A stretch of 40,452 nt of DNA from Streptococcus pseudopneumoniae (lineage in GTDB: Bacteria > Bacillota > Bacilli > Lactobacillales > Streptococcaceae): NCBI RefSeq assembly GCF_001074825.1, contig NZ_JUPG01000139.1, positions 1 through 40,452 of the forward strand. Reading direction: 5' to 3'. Each line of letters opens with the position of its first letter. Position 1 is the stretch's first letter. Under the pieces are notes generated by a model, which saw nothing but the letters and a program-made list of their open reading frames with translations, made no database searches and was not told the DNA's origin. The translations under genes were made by a program, and so were the position numbers. Shown piece by piece: positions 6,546 through 15,115 of the stretch.

Positions 6546-6798
6546 CAATACTTAAAATCTCTCCTACATTTATTTTGACATTAGCAAAGACATTATCTGC
6601 CTCCTGCCCTGCCACTTCCAGCGCTTCTTTGAGAATACGCATGAGCTCATCAAACTCCCCTTCCAAGACCGTTTCAAATGGTGTCACCACCATGGTCACT
6701 TCTTGATCTTGCAGATAAGCAATGACCTGATCGATAACAGCTATCCGATCAATCCCCTGTGATAGGGGTAAAACTTGCAAGGCAATGCTTGCTTTCAT
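6508..6798 (-). CDS. MTH1187-family thiamine-binding protein
   Basis: A 96-residue cytoplasmic protein of the MTH1187/YkoF-like (DUF77) family, small ferredoxin-like folds that bind thiamine or its pyrimidine part. Family features include the opening strand MKASIALQVLPLSQG, the segment VTMVVTPFETVLEG, and the closing VFANVKINVGE. The ATG at 6798 has a perfect AGGAGG; the frame continues upstream but runs through the riboswitch terminator and is not used. First gene after the TPP riboswitch. Close homologues sit in thiamine-precursor operons, which supports a role as vitamin chaperone or sensor. Confidence 0.8.
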   Translation of the reverse strand: MKASIALQVLPLSQGIDRIAVIDQVIAYLQDQEVTMVVTPFETVLEGEFDELMRILKEALEVAGQEADNVFANVKINVGEILSIDEKLEKYTETTH

Positions 6799-6829
6799 AA
6801 AAACCTCCTCTTCTTGTTTTCCTTTGACC

Positions 6830-6861
6830 AAAAGAAAAACCTTTACCATATATGGAAAAGG
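6830..6861 (-). terminator. Riboswitch-controlled intrinsic terminator
   Basis: A hairpin of 10 positions (6840-6849 with 6852-6861, one T-T mismatch) and a 2-base loop, followed on the minus strand by TTTTTCTTTT. It stands between the TPP aptamer and the first ribosome binding site, so ligand binding should cause premature termination. Confidence 0.8.
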
Positions 6862-6874
6862 TCAAGAATAGACT

Positions 6875-6960
<86 letters not shown>

Positions 6961-6974
6961 TATTATATGGACAT

Positions 6975-7003
6975 ATGATAGCGCAAAACAAAAAAAATGT
7001 CAA
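6975..7003 (-). promoter_or_regulatory. Promoter of the thiamine transport operon
   Basis: On the minus strand, TTGACA (7003-6998), 17-bp spacer, TATCAT (6980-6975). It starts the transcript about 10 bases before the TPP aptamer. Confidence 0.8.
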
Positions 7004-7018
7004 GGAAACTGCTTACAG

Positions 7019-7046
7019 AAAAAGTAGGAAAAATTTCCTACTTTTT
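7019..7046. terminator. Terminator behind cbpD
   Basis: A perfect inverted repeat AAAAAGTAGGAAA / TTTCCTACTTTTT adjoining the cbpD stop. It works for leftward transcription from cbpD and keeps it out of the thiamine operon promoter. Confidence 0.8.
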
Positions 7047-8162
7047 CTATACTCTCACACCATCACTATTTACTCTGTAGCCATCCACCGTTGTATTAAC
7101 AGCTAAGGCACCTGAAGAGTAAGAATAATACCACTTACCAGAGACTTGGTACCAGCCTGTTTTCATTGCCCCTGAGCTATCTAGATAGTACCACAGACCA
7201 TTTTCCTTTAACCATCCTGTCTGCATTTCACCAGATGATTTCAAATAATACCAACTAGAACCGTCTTTCAGCCATCCTGTTGATTTAGAACCATTTGATT
7301 TGAAATGATACCAACTACCATTTATTTTCTTCCAACCAACAGTCAGAACATCATTGGAACTACCTTCTGTTTGATTCTGCGATGACGCAACCTCCTCTAA
7401 CTGAATATAACGACGACTTCCACTATAAGATATATAACTCAACCACTTGTACCCATCTTTTTCAAGTACCTGATCATAATGAACACTCTCACCTGGAGAA
7501 TAATATGCAATTGAAGTTGCACTAACTAAAGGTTGATTTTTTATAGCTGCCTTATTCTTAAAATAATGAGTTCCTCCTGTCGAAGACGAAGGTTGACTAT
7601 TGAATACTTTGCTACTACTTACTACATTACCTCCCTCCAAATCTTTAAAATGAATAAATCCTGTCATCGTATTCGCTTTTATAGTTCGTTTATTATAGGA
7701 TCCTGTATAACCATAGTTGTATTCCTCAATTTCTATATTATCCCCCATTACATTTGAAACCCAGGCAACATGACCATATCCTCCTGCAGTAGACCAAGCA
7801 ATAGATCCAATAGCTGGTGTATTATCTACACGATATCCTTCACGACGAGCACGATAACCCCATTCATTCGCATTTCCATAAGCTCCTGTAATCTCAAAAC
7901 CGTTGACACTACTCAAGCGAAAGGCTGCAAATGAAGTACACTGACGAGAGTACATGCGCCACTTATCAATCTCCTGACTCCCATTTTTATAATAAGCAGG
8001 ATAATCATCCCCACGCGCAATCGATCCATTTCCTCCAGAATAGGCATATACACTATCACTCGCTGCTAGCATCAATCCTACTACTAAAAAAGGAACAACC
8101 TTTTTAGCTGATTTTCTAAAAGAAAATCCTGTCTCTGTTACTTTGAATGGTAAAACTTTCAT
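7047..8162 (-). CDS. cbpD: Choline-binding murein hydrolase CbpD (competence fratricide)
   Basis: A 371-residue secreted hydrolase. It has a signal peptide (about 1-40, ending SVYA), a CHAP amidase/endopeptidase domain (about 45-175) with catalytic C75 (RQCTSF) and H131 (GYGHVAW), a single SH3b domain (about 199-256) and four choline-binding repeats (276-355, GW...WYY pattern) that anchor it to phosphocholine on teichoic acids. In competent mitis-group streptococci CbpD is released to lyse non-competent sisters. Pneumococcal CbpD is about 448 residues with two SH3b domains, so this is a shorter version with one. AAGGAGG precedes the ATG and a near-consensus ComX box lies upstream. The immunity factor ComM is not in this window. 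Confidence 0.92.
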   Translation of the reverse strand: MKVLPFKVTETGFSFRKSAKKVVPFLVVGLMLAASDSVYAYSGGNGSIARGDDYPAYYKNGSQEIDKWRMYSRQCTSFAAFRLSSVNGFEITGAYGNANEWGYRARREGYRVDNTPAIGSIAWSTAGGYGHVAWVSNVMGDNIEIEEYNYGYTGSYNKRTIKANTMTGFIHFKDLEGGNVVSSSKVFNSQPSSSTGGTHYFKNKAAIKNQPLVSATSIAYYSPGESVHYDQVLEKDGYKWLSYISYSGSRRYIQLEEVASSQNQTEGSSNDVLTVGWKKINGSWYHFKSNGSKSTGWLKDGSSWYYLKSSGEMQTGWLKENGLWYYLDSSGAMKTGWYQVSGKWYYSYSSGALAVNTTVDGYRVNSDGVRV

Positions 8163-8211
8163 TCTTCCTCCTTGAAAAATAATATAAATTGAAGATTACC
8201 TTCACTTAAAT

Positions 8212-8219
8212 TATTCGGA
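8212..8219 (-). promoter_or_regulatory. Near-consensus cin-box (ComX promoter) of cbpD
   Basis: Minus-strand TCCGAATA, one mismatch from the ComX cin-box TACGAATA, 49 bp before the cbpD start. Late-competence control of cbpD is established in pneumococcus; this site is the only candidate in the short intergenic gap. Confidence 0.6.
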
Positions 8220-8220
8220 G

Positions 8221-8252
8221 AAAAAAGAAAAAGTGAGAAAATTTCTCACTTT
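8221..8252 (-). terminator. Terminator of the gdpP-rplI-dnaB-veg operon
   Basis: AAAGTGAGAAA (8230-8240) pairs with TTTCTCACTTT (8242-8252). On the minus strand a T-rich tract follows. The stem begins at the veg stop codon. Confidence 0.82.
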
Positions 8253-8517
8253 AGTCAAGATAATGAATCAAATTCTTTTCTGTAAGGATATCTGAGTAAG
8301 TAAAGGATTCAACGTAAACATTAGCTTGTTTATCTCCTTCAACATTTCCAAATTCCACAATAAATAGGGATGGATAAACTTCAATTAACTTACCCAATCT
8401 ATTTTTTTGGCGCTTACGCCCATTTTCCAAAGTCATTTCAATTACATGACCCTCATGCGCCTTGATTTCCTCTTTAATTTTTTTCATCTTAGCTACATCT
8501 GTAAATGCATCTGTCAT
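8251..8517 (-). CDS. veg: Veg family protein
   Basis: An 88-residue cytoplasmic protein of the Veg family, conserved in Firmicutes. Recognisable parts are the N-terminal helix ending in KEEIKAHEGHVIEM, then ENGRKRQKNRLGKLIEVYPSLFIVEF, the typical Veg core with a small beta-barrel. In Bacillus, Veg stimulates biofilm matrix genes; its role in streptococci is unknown. Its ATG overlaps the dnaB stop (ATGA), so translation is coupled to the helicase gene. Last gene of the operon. Confidence 0.88.
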   Translation of the reverse strand: MTDAFTDVAKMKKIKEEIKAHEGHVIEMTLENGRKRQKNRLGKLIEVYPSLFIVEFGNVEGDKQANVYVESFTYSDILTEKNLIHYLD

Positions 8518-9872
8518 CTTATTTCCTCCCTTTTTGAAATACTTGAAAATTTATTGTATTCTTTTTGGAAAATTAATTCCACTGTTCCACGAGCTCCACT
8601 ACGGTTTTTCTCGATAATAACTTCTACCTTATTGTTTGGTATGCCTTCCTCTTCTTCACCACCACGCTCATAGTAGTCGTCGCGATAAAGAAAGGCTACG
8701 ATATCAGCGTCCTGCTCAATAGACCCAGATTCACGAATATCAGACAAGACTGGTCTCTTATCCTGACGTTGTTCTACACCACGAGAAAGCTGACTTAGAG
8801 CGATCACTGGAACTTTCAGTTCTTTTGCTAGGATTTTCAACTGACGTGAAATTTCTGAAACTTCTTGTTGACGATTTTCTCGGCCTGTACCTGTAATCAA
8901 TTGCAAGTAATCTATCAAAATCAAACCAAGATTGCCCGTTTCTTGAGCAAGTTTACGTGAGCGAGAACGAATTTCCGTAATCCGAATCCCTGGCGTATCA
9001 TCAATATAGATACTTGCATTAGCTAGATTACCCTGAGCAATGGTATATTTTTGCCACTCCTCATCAGTCAATTGCCCTGTACGGATAGAATGGGATTCCA
9101 CCAAACCTTCTGCCGCCAACATACGATCCACTAGACTTTCCGCACCCATTTCCAGTGAGAAAATAGCTACCGTCTTGTCCAACTTAGTCCCAATATTCTG
9201 AGCAATATTCAAGGCAAAGGCTGTCTTACCAACCGCAGGACGGGCTGCTAGGATAATCAACTCCTCCTCATGAAGTCCAGTCGTCATATGATCCAAATCA
9301 CGATAACCTGTCGCAATACCTGTAATATCAGTCGTTTGTTGAGAGCGAGCCTCCAGATTTCCAAAGTTGACATTCAACACATCTCGAATGTTCTTAAAGC
9401 CACTTCGATTAGCATTTTCGCTGACATCAATTAACCCTTTTTCTGCCTGAGCAATGATTTCATCAGCTGGTTGCGAAGCCTCGTAAGCTTGATTGACAGA
9501 CTCTGTCAACTTGGAAATTAATCGCCGTAACATAGCCTTTTCTGCAACAATTTTAGCATAATACTCCGCATTAGCAGAAGTTGGCACAGAATTGACAATC
9601 TCAACCAGGTAAGACAAGCCACCAATATTCTGTAAATCACCTTGATTATCAAGAATGGTACGAACCGTTGTTGCATCTATGGCATCGCCACGATCGGATA
9701 AATCGACCATAGCTTGGAAAATCAAACGATGGGCATACTTAAAAAAGTCCCGAGACTCAATAAATTCTCTCACAAAAACAAGCTTACTCTCATCAATAAA
9801 GATAGCCCCCAAAACGGATTGTTCAGCTAAGATATCTTGAGGTTGTACTCGTAACTCTTCTACTTCTGCCAT
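8514..9872 (-). CDS. dnaB: Replicative DNA helicase (DnaB; DnaC in Bacillus nomenclature)
   Basis: A 452-residue hexameric helicase that unwinds DNA at the replication fork. The N-terminal primase-interacting domain (about 10-150, QSVLGAIF) is followed by a RecA-like motor domain. Walker A is ARPAVGKT (210-217), the Walker B segment is LILIDYLQLI, the sensor region is VPVIALSQLSRGVEQR, and DIRESGSIEQDAD is the typical H4 signature. Length matches Gram-positive DnaB. It follows rplI by 43 bp, with GGAAGGGAAG before the ATG. The linkage rplI-dnaB is conserved in Firmicutes. Confidence 0.96.
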   Translation of the reverse strand: MAEVEELRVQPQDILAEQSVLGAIFIDESKLVFVREFIESRDFFKYAHRLIFQAMVDLSDRGDAIDATTVRTILDNQGDLQNIGGLSYLVEIVNSVPTSANAEYYAKIVAEKAMLRRLISKLTESVNQAYEASQPADEIIAQAEKGLIDVSENANRSGFKNIRDVLNVNFGNLEARSQQTTDITGIATGYRDLDHMTTGLHEEELIILAARPAVGKTAFALNIAQNIGTKLDKTVAIFSLEMGAESLVDRMLAAEGLVESHSIRTGQLTDEEWQKYTIAQGNLANASIYIDDTPGIRITEIRSRSRKLAQETGNLGLILIDYLQLITGTGRENRQQEVSEISRQLKILAKELKVPVIALSQLSRGVEQRQDKRPVLSDIRESGSIEQDADIVAFLYRDDYYERGGEEEEGIPNNKVEVIIEKNRSGARGTVELIFQKEYNKFSSISKREEIR

Positions 9873-9915
9873 CAGACTTCCCTTCCTTTTACAATCTTGT
9901 CAAGAAGGTGTAAAC

Positions 9916-10368
9916 TTATCCTTCCTTCACACGAAGATTGATTACACTTGTGATATCTTGATAAATTTTCACTGGTACATCAATCAAACCAACTGCTCGA
10001 ATCGGAGCTTGTACTTGAATATGACGTTTATCAATCTTAATTCCAAATTGCTTTTGCAATTCTTCTGCAATTTTCTTATTGGTAATAGAGCCAAAGGTAC
10101 GACCATCTGGACCAACTTTTTCAACAAATTCTACAACAGTTTCTTCAGCTTCAAGTTGGGCTTTAATTGCTTTTGCTTCTGCAATCATCTCAGCGTGAGC
10201 TTTTTCTTCAGATTTTTGTTTACCACGAAGTTCACCTACAGCTTGGGCAGTCGCTTCTTTTGCTAGGTTCTTTTTGATAAGAAAGTTTTGCGCATACCCT
10301 GTTGGTACTTCCTTAATTTCGCCTTTTTTACCTTTTCCTTTGACATCTGCTAAAAAGATTACTTTCAT
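9916..10368 (-). CDS. rplI: 50S ribosomal protein bL9
   Basis: A 150-residue large-subunit protein. The N-terminal rRNA-binding domain starts [20 protein letters not shown] and contains [14 protein letters not shown] long connecting helix (about 45-80) leads to the C-terminal domain with [16 protein letters not shown]. The length is normal for bL9. The ATG overlaps the gdpP stop (ATGA). Confidence 0.97.
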   Translation of the reverse strand: MKVIFLADVKGKGKKGEIKEVPTGYAQNFLIKKNLAKEATAQAVGELRGKQKSEEKAHAEMIAEAKAIKAQLEAEETVVEFVEKVGPDGRTFGSITNKKIAEELQKQFGIKIDKRHIQVQAPIRAVGLIDVPVKIYQDITSVINLRVKEG

Positions 10369-12338
10369 TCTTCTTTCTCCTTTTCCTTTATTTCATTTAA
10401 TACAATTTCTGTCAGTTTTTCACCTGCTTCTGACAAGGTTAAATCTTTAATTTGAGCTGCTGCCAAATTAAAGTGGCCTCCACCTCCCAGCTCTTCCATG
10501 ATTCGTTGTACATTCAGTTTACTACGACTGCGAGCTGAGATAGAGATAAATCCTTGTGTATTCTTCGCAAGAACAAAACTCGCTTCAATACCTGACATAG
10601 CTAACATGGCGTCTGCTGCCTTACTAATAACAACTGTATCATAGCATTTCGAGTCCGTAGCCTCTGCTAACAATACATCAGAACCTAATTTACGCCCCTG
10701 TAAAATCAGTTCATTGACCTCACGATATTCTTCAAAATCTGTCGCAGCGATTTCTTGGATAGCAATACTATCACTTCCGCGCGTTCTGAGATAGCTAGCA
10801 ACATCAAATGTCCGACTAGTCACTCGTGAGGTGAAATTTTTAGTATCCAGCATCATACCAGCCATCAAGACACTTGCTTGCATACGACTCAAACGATTTT
10901 TCTTAGAATTCTGGAACTGAATCAATTCCGTTACCAACTCACTGGCACTGCTTGCACCACTTTCGATATAAGTGATAACTGCATTGTCTGGGAAATCCTG
11001 ATCCCGTCTGTGGTGGTCAATAACAATAGTTTGAGTAAACAAATCATAAAATTCTTTTGATAATGTTAAGGCTGTCTTTGAATGGTCTACAAGAATCAAC
11101 AAAGAACGATTGGTCACCATCCCCATTGCATCCTTAACAGACAACAACTTCGTAACTCCTTCTTTTTCTAAGAATGTAACAGCTCGTTCAATATCCGGAG
11201 ACATTTGTTCTTCGTCATAAAGAGCATAACTATTTTCAGTCACATTACTAGCAAATAACTGCATACCTACAGCAGAACCCAAAGCATCCATATCTAGATT
11301 TTTGTGACCAACTACAAAAACTTGATCTACACTTCGAATCTTATCTGAAATAGCCGTCATCATAGCGCGCGTACGAGTTCGTGTACGTTTGATTGAAGCA
11401 GCAGACCCACCACCAAAATAAACTGGATTTTTCGTTTCGTTGTTTTCCTTGACAACCACCTGGTCGCCACCACGCACCTCAGCCAAGTTCAAGTTGAGCA
11501 AAGCAACTTTCCCTATCTCATCATGATTTCCATCACCATAAGAAAATCCCATACTTAAGGTCAAAGGCAACTGTCTCTGTTTCGACTCTTCTCTGAAAGC
11601 ATCAATAACAGAAAATTTATCATTCATCAATCCCTCAAGTACAGTATAGTCAGTAAATAGATAAAAACGGTCCATACTTACTCGACGGGAGAACATAGAA
11701 TCTTTCCCAGCAAATTCTGAAACAAAATTGGCTACAAAACTGTTAATATGACTGATATCAGACTCTGATGTTTTATCTTCTAAGTCATCGTAGTTGTCAA
11801 TAGAAACGATCCCAATCACAGGTCGACTCGTTACTAACTCAACAGTTGCTTCGTATTCTCCAGACACATCAAAGAAATAAAGAACCCCAGATACCTTATC
11901 CATATGAACCGAATAGCGGGTCTCACCCAAGGTAGCATAAGAACCGGGATTCCCCACAGAAGCCTTTATAATTGTTTGAATTAATGCCACATCAATCTCG
12001 CCCACTTCATTAGTCAAGATCAATTCAGCATAAGGATTAAACCATTCAATGTCACCTGAAGACAAGTCTAATTTAATGACTCCGACAGGCATCTGTTCTA
12101 ACAAGGTCGTCAAACTTTCTTCAGCTTGGTGGTTTACATACTGAATTTGTTCTACTTCACTCCTTGAGTAGTACTCTCTTTGATGAATGAATAATAAAAT
12201 ATATGAACCCAAAATAAGTAGCAAAAGAAATAGCGTTACCAGTGTATTCGTTACAAAAACAAGTTGCACAGATAGCACTCCGAACGCCACTATTCCTAAT
12301 ATTAAGGGGAAAATAGGACTTACATAAAATTTTTTCAT
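10365..12338 (-). CDS. gdpP: Cyclic-di-AMP phosphodiesterase GdpP/Pde1
   Basis: A 657-residue membrane enzyme that hydrolyses c-di-AMP to pApA, tuning potassium uptake, cell-wall stress and beta-lactam tolerance. Two N-terminal membrane segments (about 8-52) are followed by a degenerate PAS domain (about 75-150) and a degenerate GGDEF domain (about 170-300). Then come a DHH domain with GHKNLDMDA (344-352), VDHSKTA and the DHH motif (441-443), and a DHHA1 domain with [11 protein letters not shown]. The frame is open 27 codons further upstream, but AAGAGG precedes the ATG at 12338 and the first membrane segment starts there. The extended -10 at 12363-12358 lies within that extra stretch, ruling out the longer start. 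First gene of the operon. Confidence 0.95.
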   Translation of the reverse strand: MKKFYVSPIFPLILGIVAFGVLSVQLVFVTNTLVTLFLLLLILGSYILLFIHQREYYSRSEVEQIQYVNHQAEESLTTLLEQMPVGVIKLDLSSGDIEWFNPYAELILTNEVGEIDVALIQTIIKASVGNPGSYATLGETRYSVHMDKVSGVLYFFDVSGEYEATVELVTSRPVIGIVSIDNYDDLEDKTSESDISHINSFVANFVSEFAGKDSMFSRRVSMDRFYLFTDYTVLEGLMNDKFSVIDAFREESKQRQLPLTLSMGFSYGDGNHDEIGKVALLNLNLAEVRGGDQVVVKENNETKNPVYFGGGSAASIKRTRTRTRAMMTAISDKIRSVDQVFVVGHKNLDMDALGSAVGMQLFASNVTENSYALYDEEQMSPDIERAVTFLEKEGVTKLLSVKDAMGMVTNRSLLILVDHSKTALTLSKEFYDLFTQTIVIDHHRRDQDFPDNAVITYIESGASSASELVTELIQFQNSKKNRLSRMQASVLMAGMMLDTKNFTSRVTSRTFDVASYLRTRGSDSIAIQEIAATDFEEYREVNELILQGRKLGSDVLLAEATDSKCYDTVVISKAADAMLAMSGIEASFVLAKNTQGFISISARSRSKLNVQRIMEELGGGGHFNLAAAQIKDLTLSEAGEKLTEIVLNEIKEKEKEE

Positions 12339-12357
12339 TCCAAACCTCTTGGCACCC

Positions 12358-12363
12358 ATTATA
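12358..12363 (-). promoter_or_regulatory. Extended -10 promoter of gdpP
   Basis: TGGTATAAT on the minus strand (hexamer at 12363-12358), about 20 bases before the gdpP ATG. No clear -35 is seen, which is usual for extended -10 promoters. Confidence 0.6.
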
Positions 12364-12425
12364 CCATAATAACCACCAAAAAGCGACTTTTTAAAAGTGT
12401 AATCAGTAATTCCATCCATTGTAAG

Positions 12426-12454
12426 AAAAAGGAGGTTTACAAATCAGTAAACCT
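12426..12454 (-). terminator. Terminator of hpf
   Basis: AGGTTTAC (12433-12440), 6-base loop, GTAAACCT (12447-12454), then TTTTT on the minus strand. Confidence 0.82.
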
Positions 12455-12473
12455 ACCTTTACACATATTGAAA

Positions 12474-13022
12474 TTAAGATTCTTTAACTTCTAACAGACC
12501 AATTTCTCCATCTTCACGACGATAAATCACATTAGTTGTCTGATCTTCAACATCCACATAGATAAAGAAATCATGTCCCAACAAATCCATCTGTAAAATA
12601 GCTTCTTCCAAATCCATTGGTTTTAAATCAATTTGTTTTGAACGAACAACTCTAGATTGGACAACATTTGAATCTTCCACCAATGCATCTGTAAATAATT
12701 GACTAGTTGCTACCTTATTTTTATTTTTACGCTCGATTTTTGTTTTATTTTTACGAATCTGACGTTCAATTTTATCAGTTACAAGGTCAATTGAACCATA
12801 CATATCTTGGGAAACATCTTCTGCACGAAGAGTTATAGAGCCAAGCGGAATCGTTACTTCCACTTTAGCAGTTTTTTCACGATACACCTTCAAGTTAACT
12901 CGAGCATCCAACTCTTGTTCAGCTTGAAAATACTTTTCGATCTTTTCGAGTTTAGAAACTACATAATCACGAATTGCTTCTGTTACTTCTAGGTTTTCAC
13001 CACGGATACTATACTTAATCAT
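12474..13022 (-). CDS. hpf: Long-form ribosome hibernation promoting factor
   Basis: A 182-residue long HPF. The N-terminal S30AE/YfiA domain (1-100, MIKYSIRGENLEVTEAIRDYV, then KVEVTIPLGSITLRAED) binds the 30S decoding region. A variable linker follows, then a C-terminal dimerisation domain (about 125-180, RSKQIDLKPMDLEEAILQMDLLGHDFF) that joins two ribosomes into inactive 100S particles. It has its own promoter and terminator and stands alone downstream of comFC. Confidence 0.95.
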   Translation of the reverse strand: MIKYSIRGENLEVTEAIRDYVVSKLEKIEKYFQAEQELDARVNLKVYREKTAKVEVTIPLGSITLRAEDVSQDMYGSIDLVTDKIERQIRKNKTKIERKNKNKVATSQLFTDALVEDSNVVQSRVVRSKQIDLKPMDLEEAILQMDLLGHDFFIYVDVEDQTTNVIYRREDGEIGLLEVKES

Positions 13023-13063
13023 ATGAGTACCTTCTTTCTAAACATTTTTGTTTTTCTGATTTC

Positions 13064-13092
13064 ATTATAACGCTTTCATTTTATTTTTGCAA
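13064..13092 (-). promoter_or_regulatory. Promoter of hpf
   Basis: Minus-strand TTGCAA (13092-13087), 17-bp spacer, TATAAT (13069-13064), just downstream of the comFC stop. Confidence 0.8.
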
Positions 13093-13101
13093 ATTTTTTC
13101 C

Positions 13102-13764
13102 TCATCTTACAAGGGAAAATGTTTTTACATCCTCAGCACCAGCATCTTCCAGCAGTTTCTTCACACGATTTATAGTTGTTCCAGTAGTATAAATATCATC
13201 TATAATCAAGATTTTTTTAGGAATAGTGACTCCACTTTTAACAAAGAAAGGAAGTCCTGTTGCCAAGCGTTCTGAACGACTCTTAGAAGAACTAGCTCGC
13301 TCTTCTCTTTTCTCTAATAAATCCAAATACTTGAATTCTGCTGCCTCTACCAAGCCCTCAACCTGATTAAATCCTCTATCAGCATATCTCTCCTTACTTA
13401 ATGGAATGACTACAAATTGGTACTCTTTGTACTTTTTCAACTCCTCGCTTAAAAATGAAGAAAAAACTTTTCTTAAAAGGAAGTCTCCATCAAATTTATA
13501 TCGACTAAAAAAATCCTTCATAGCTTGATTGTAAGTGAAAATCGCTCTATGAGAGACCTCAACCCCTTCTTTACACCAAAATTGACAATCTTGACACTTT
13601 GTTGACAATCCTGTTTTCATACAGTTGGGACAGTGCTCTTCTCCAATTCTCTCAAAAGTAGAATCACAGTCTGAACAAAGATAGGAGTCATCATTCCTCA
13701 GAAGTAAGAGACTACTAAAAGTTAAAATAGCCTTCATAGTCTGCCCACACAACAAGCACTTCAT
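13102..13764 (-). CDS. comFC: Competence protein ComFC (phosphoribosyltransferase-like)
   Basis: A 220-residue cytoplasmic protein needed for transformation. The N-terminal zinc-finger region has CxxC pairs (CLLCGQ, CSDCDS, CPNC, CQDCQFWC; residues 4-50). The C-terminal type I PRT domain carries the PRPP-binding motif ILIIDDIYTTGTTI (about 187-200). It partners ComFA in bringing single-stranded DNA into the cytosol. Its ATG overlaps the comFA stop (ATGA), so it is coupled and under the same ComX promoter. No clear terminator follows; the hpf promoter begins within 20 bp. Confidence 0.93.
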   Translation of the reverse strand: MKCLLCGQTMKAILTFSSLLLLRNDDSYLCSDCDSTFERIGEEHCPNCMKTGLSTKCQDCQFWCKEGVEVSHRAIFTYNQAMKDFFSRYKFDGDFLLRKVFSSFLSEELKKYKEYQFVVIPLSKERYADRGFNQVEGLVEAAEFKYLDLLEKREERASSSKSRSERLATGLPFFVKSGVTIPKKILIIDDIYTTGTTINRVKKLLEDAGAEDVKTFSLVR

Positions 13765-15059
13765 AGCCCCGCCTCCTTGTTCATCTGCTGAATTTCCTTA
13801 ATTGCCTTCTTGATTGAAGCATTTAATCCATCATGGAAGAAAAGCAAATCTCCTGTTGGTCTATCCATGCTTCGTCCAACTCGTCCACCAATCTGAATCA
13901 AACTAGACTTGGTAAAAAGGCGATGATTGGCCTCTACTACGAAAACATCCACACAAGGGAAGGTAACTCCACGCTCCAAGATTGTCGTACTGATAAGTAT
14001 TGTCAGTTCTCCATCTCGAAAAGCTTGTACCTGATCTAATCGATCTTCTGTTACAGAAGATACAAAGCCAATTTTCTCATTTGGAAATTGCTCCTGTAAG
14101 ATTTCTTTTAGCTGCTCCCCTTTTTTAATTTCTGATGCAAAAATGAGTAAAGGATAACCTGTCTTTCTCTGTTTCTCAATATAAGACTTTAACTTTGGTG
14201 ACAAACGATTCTTATCCAAATAGCGATTAAAATCCGATAACCAAACTGGTTTAGGAATAATCAATGGATTCCCATGAAATCGTCTTGGCAAACTCAACCT
14301 TTTTAGTTCTCCTATTCGAACCTTCCTATCTAATTCATCTGTCGAAGTCGCTGTTAAAAAGATTCTCAGCCCATTCTCCTTTACACTATTCTTGACAGCA
14401 TGGTAAAGCGTTGGATTATCAACATAAGGAAAGGCATCTACTTCATCCACTATCAGTAAATCAAAAGCTTGATAAAATTTCAATAACTGATGAGTCGTCG
14501 CAACAACTAATGGTGTTCGAAAATAAGGTTCCGATTCTCCATGTAGGAGGGCTACCTCACAAGAAAAATCATTTTGCAGGCGCTTGTACAGCTCCAAACA
14601 AACATCTATGCGAGGACTAGCCAAACATACTGCACCACCCGCATTGATCACTTTAGCCACTACTTGATAAATCATTTCTGTCTTTCCAGCTCCTGTCACC
14701 GCATGAACTAAAGTTGGCTCTTGCTTGTCTACTGCTTGAATCAGTCCCTCTGACACCTTCTCTTGAAAAGGAGTTAATTGACCACGCCATTTAAGAACAT
14801 CTTGCTTCAGAAAATCCTCCTGCGGAAAATAGTATAAAGCTTGATCACTCCTAACTCGCTTCATCAGTAAACACTCCCGACAATAGTAGGCACCGATGGG
14901 CAAATACCATTCATCTAAAATAGCACTATCACAACGTTGACAGAAAAGTTTCCCCTTCTCCTTTCTCATTGCTGGAAGTCTCTCCGCCAACTGACGTTCC
15001 TCTTCTGTTAATTCATTCTCCGTAAACAAACGACCGAGATAATTTGGATTTACTTTCAT
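13761..15059 (-). CDS. comFA: Competence DNA translocase ATPase ComFA
   Basis: A 432-residue superfamily-2 helicase-like ATPase that drives transforming DNA through the membrane channel. A four-cysteine zinc finger (CQRC...CREC, about 40-64) precedes the motor. Walker A is AVTGAGKTE (about 120-128), the DEAD-box equivalent is DEVD, motif III is TATST, and motif VI is QIGGRVGRS. The perfect cin-box TACGAATA lies only 7 bases before this ATG, and no Shine-Dalgarno better than AAGAAG is present. The start is supported by conservation of MKVNPNYLGRLF in pneumococcal ComFA as I recall it; the next internal Met (31) would remove conserved sequence. Confidence 0.94.
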   Translation of the reverse strand: MKVNPNYLGRLFTENELTEEERQLAERLPAMRKEKGKLFCQRCDSAILDEWYLPIGAYYCRECLLMKRVRSDQALYYFPQEDFLKQDVLKWRGQLTPFQEKVSEGLIQAVDKQEPTLVHAVTGAGKTEMIYQVVAKVINAGGAVCLASPRIDVCLELYKRLQNDFSCEVALLHGESEPYFRTPLVVATTHQLLKFYQAFDLLIVDEVDAFPYVDNPTLYHAVKNSVKENGLRIFLTATSTDELDRKVRIGELKRLSLPRRFHGNPLIIPKPVWLSDFNRYLDKNRLSPKLKSYIEKQRKTGYPLLIFASEIKKGEQLKEILQEQFPNEKIGFVSSVTEDRLDQVQAFRDGELTILISTTILERGVTFPCVDVFVVEANHRLFTKSSLIQIGGRVGRSMDRPTGDLLFFHDGLNASIKKAIKEIQQMNKEAGL

Positions 15060-15066
15060 ACTTCTT

Positions 15067-15074
15067 TATTCGTA
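15067..15074 (-). promoter_or_regulatory. Perfect cin-box (ComX promoter) of comFA-comFC
   Basis: Minus-strand TACGAATA, identical to the streptococcal late-competence consensus, with 7 bases between it and the comFA ATG. Confidence 0.92.
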
Positions 15075-15103
15075 AAAACCTAGCGCTTTAGATGATTTTT
15101 TAG

Positions 15104-15109
15104 TACAAT
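15104..15109 (+). promoter_or_regulatory. -10 element of yigZ directly in front of its start codon
   Basis: TACAAT, with 6 bases between it and the yigZ ATG. No ribosome binding site fits in between, and no clear -35 is visible (TAGCGC at 17-bp spacing). This suggests a leaderless mRNA. Confidence 0.5.
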
Positions 15110-15115
15110 TAAATC

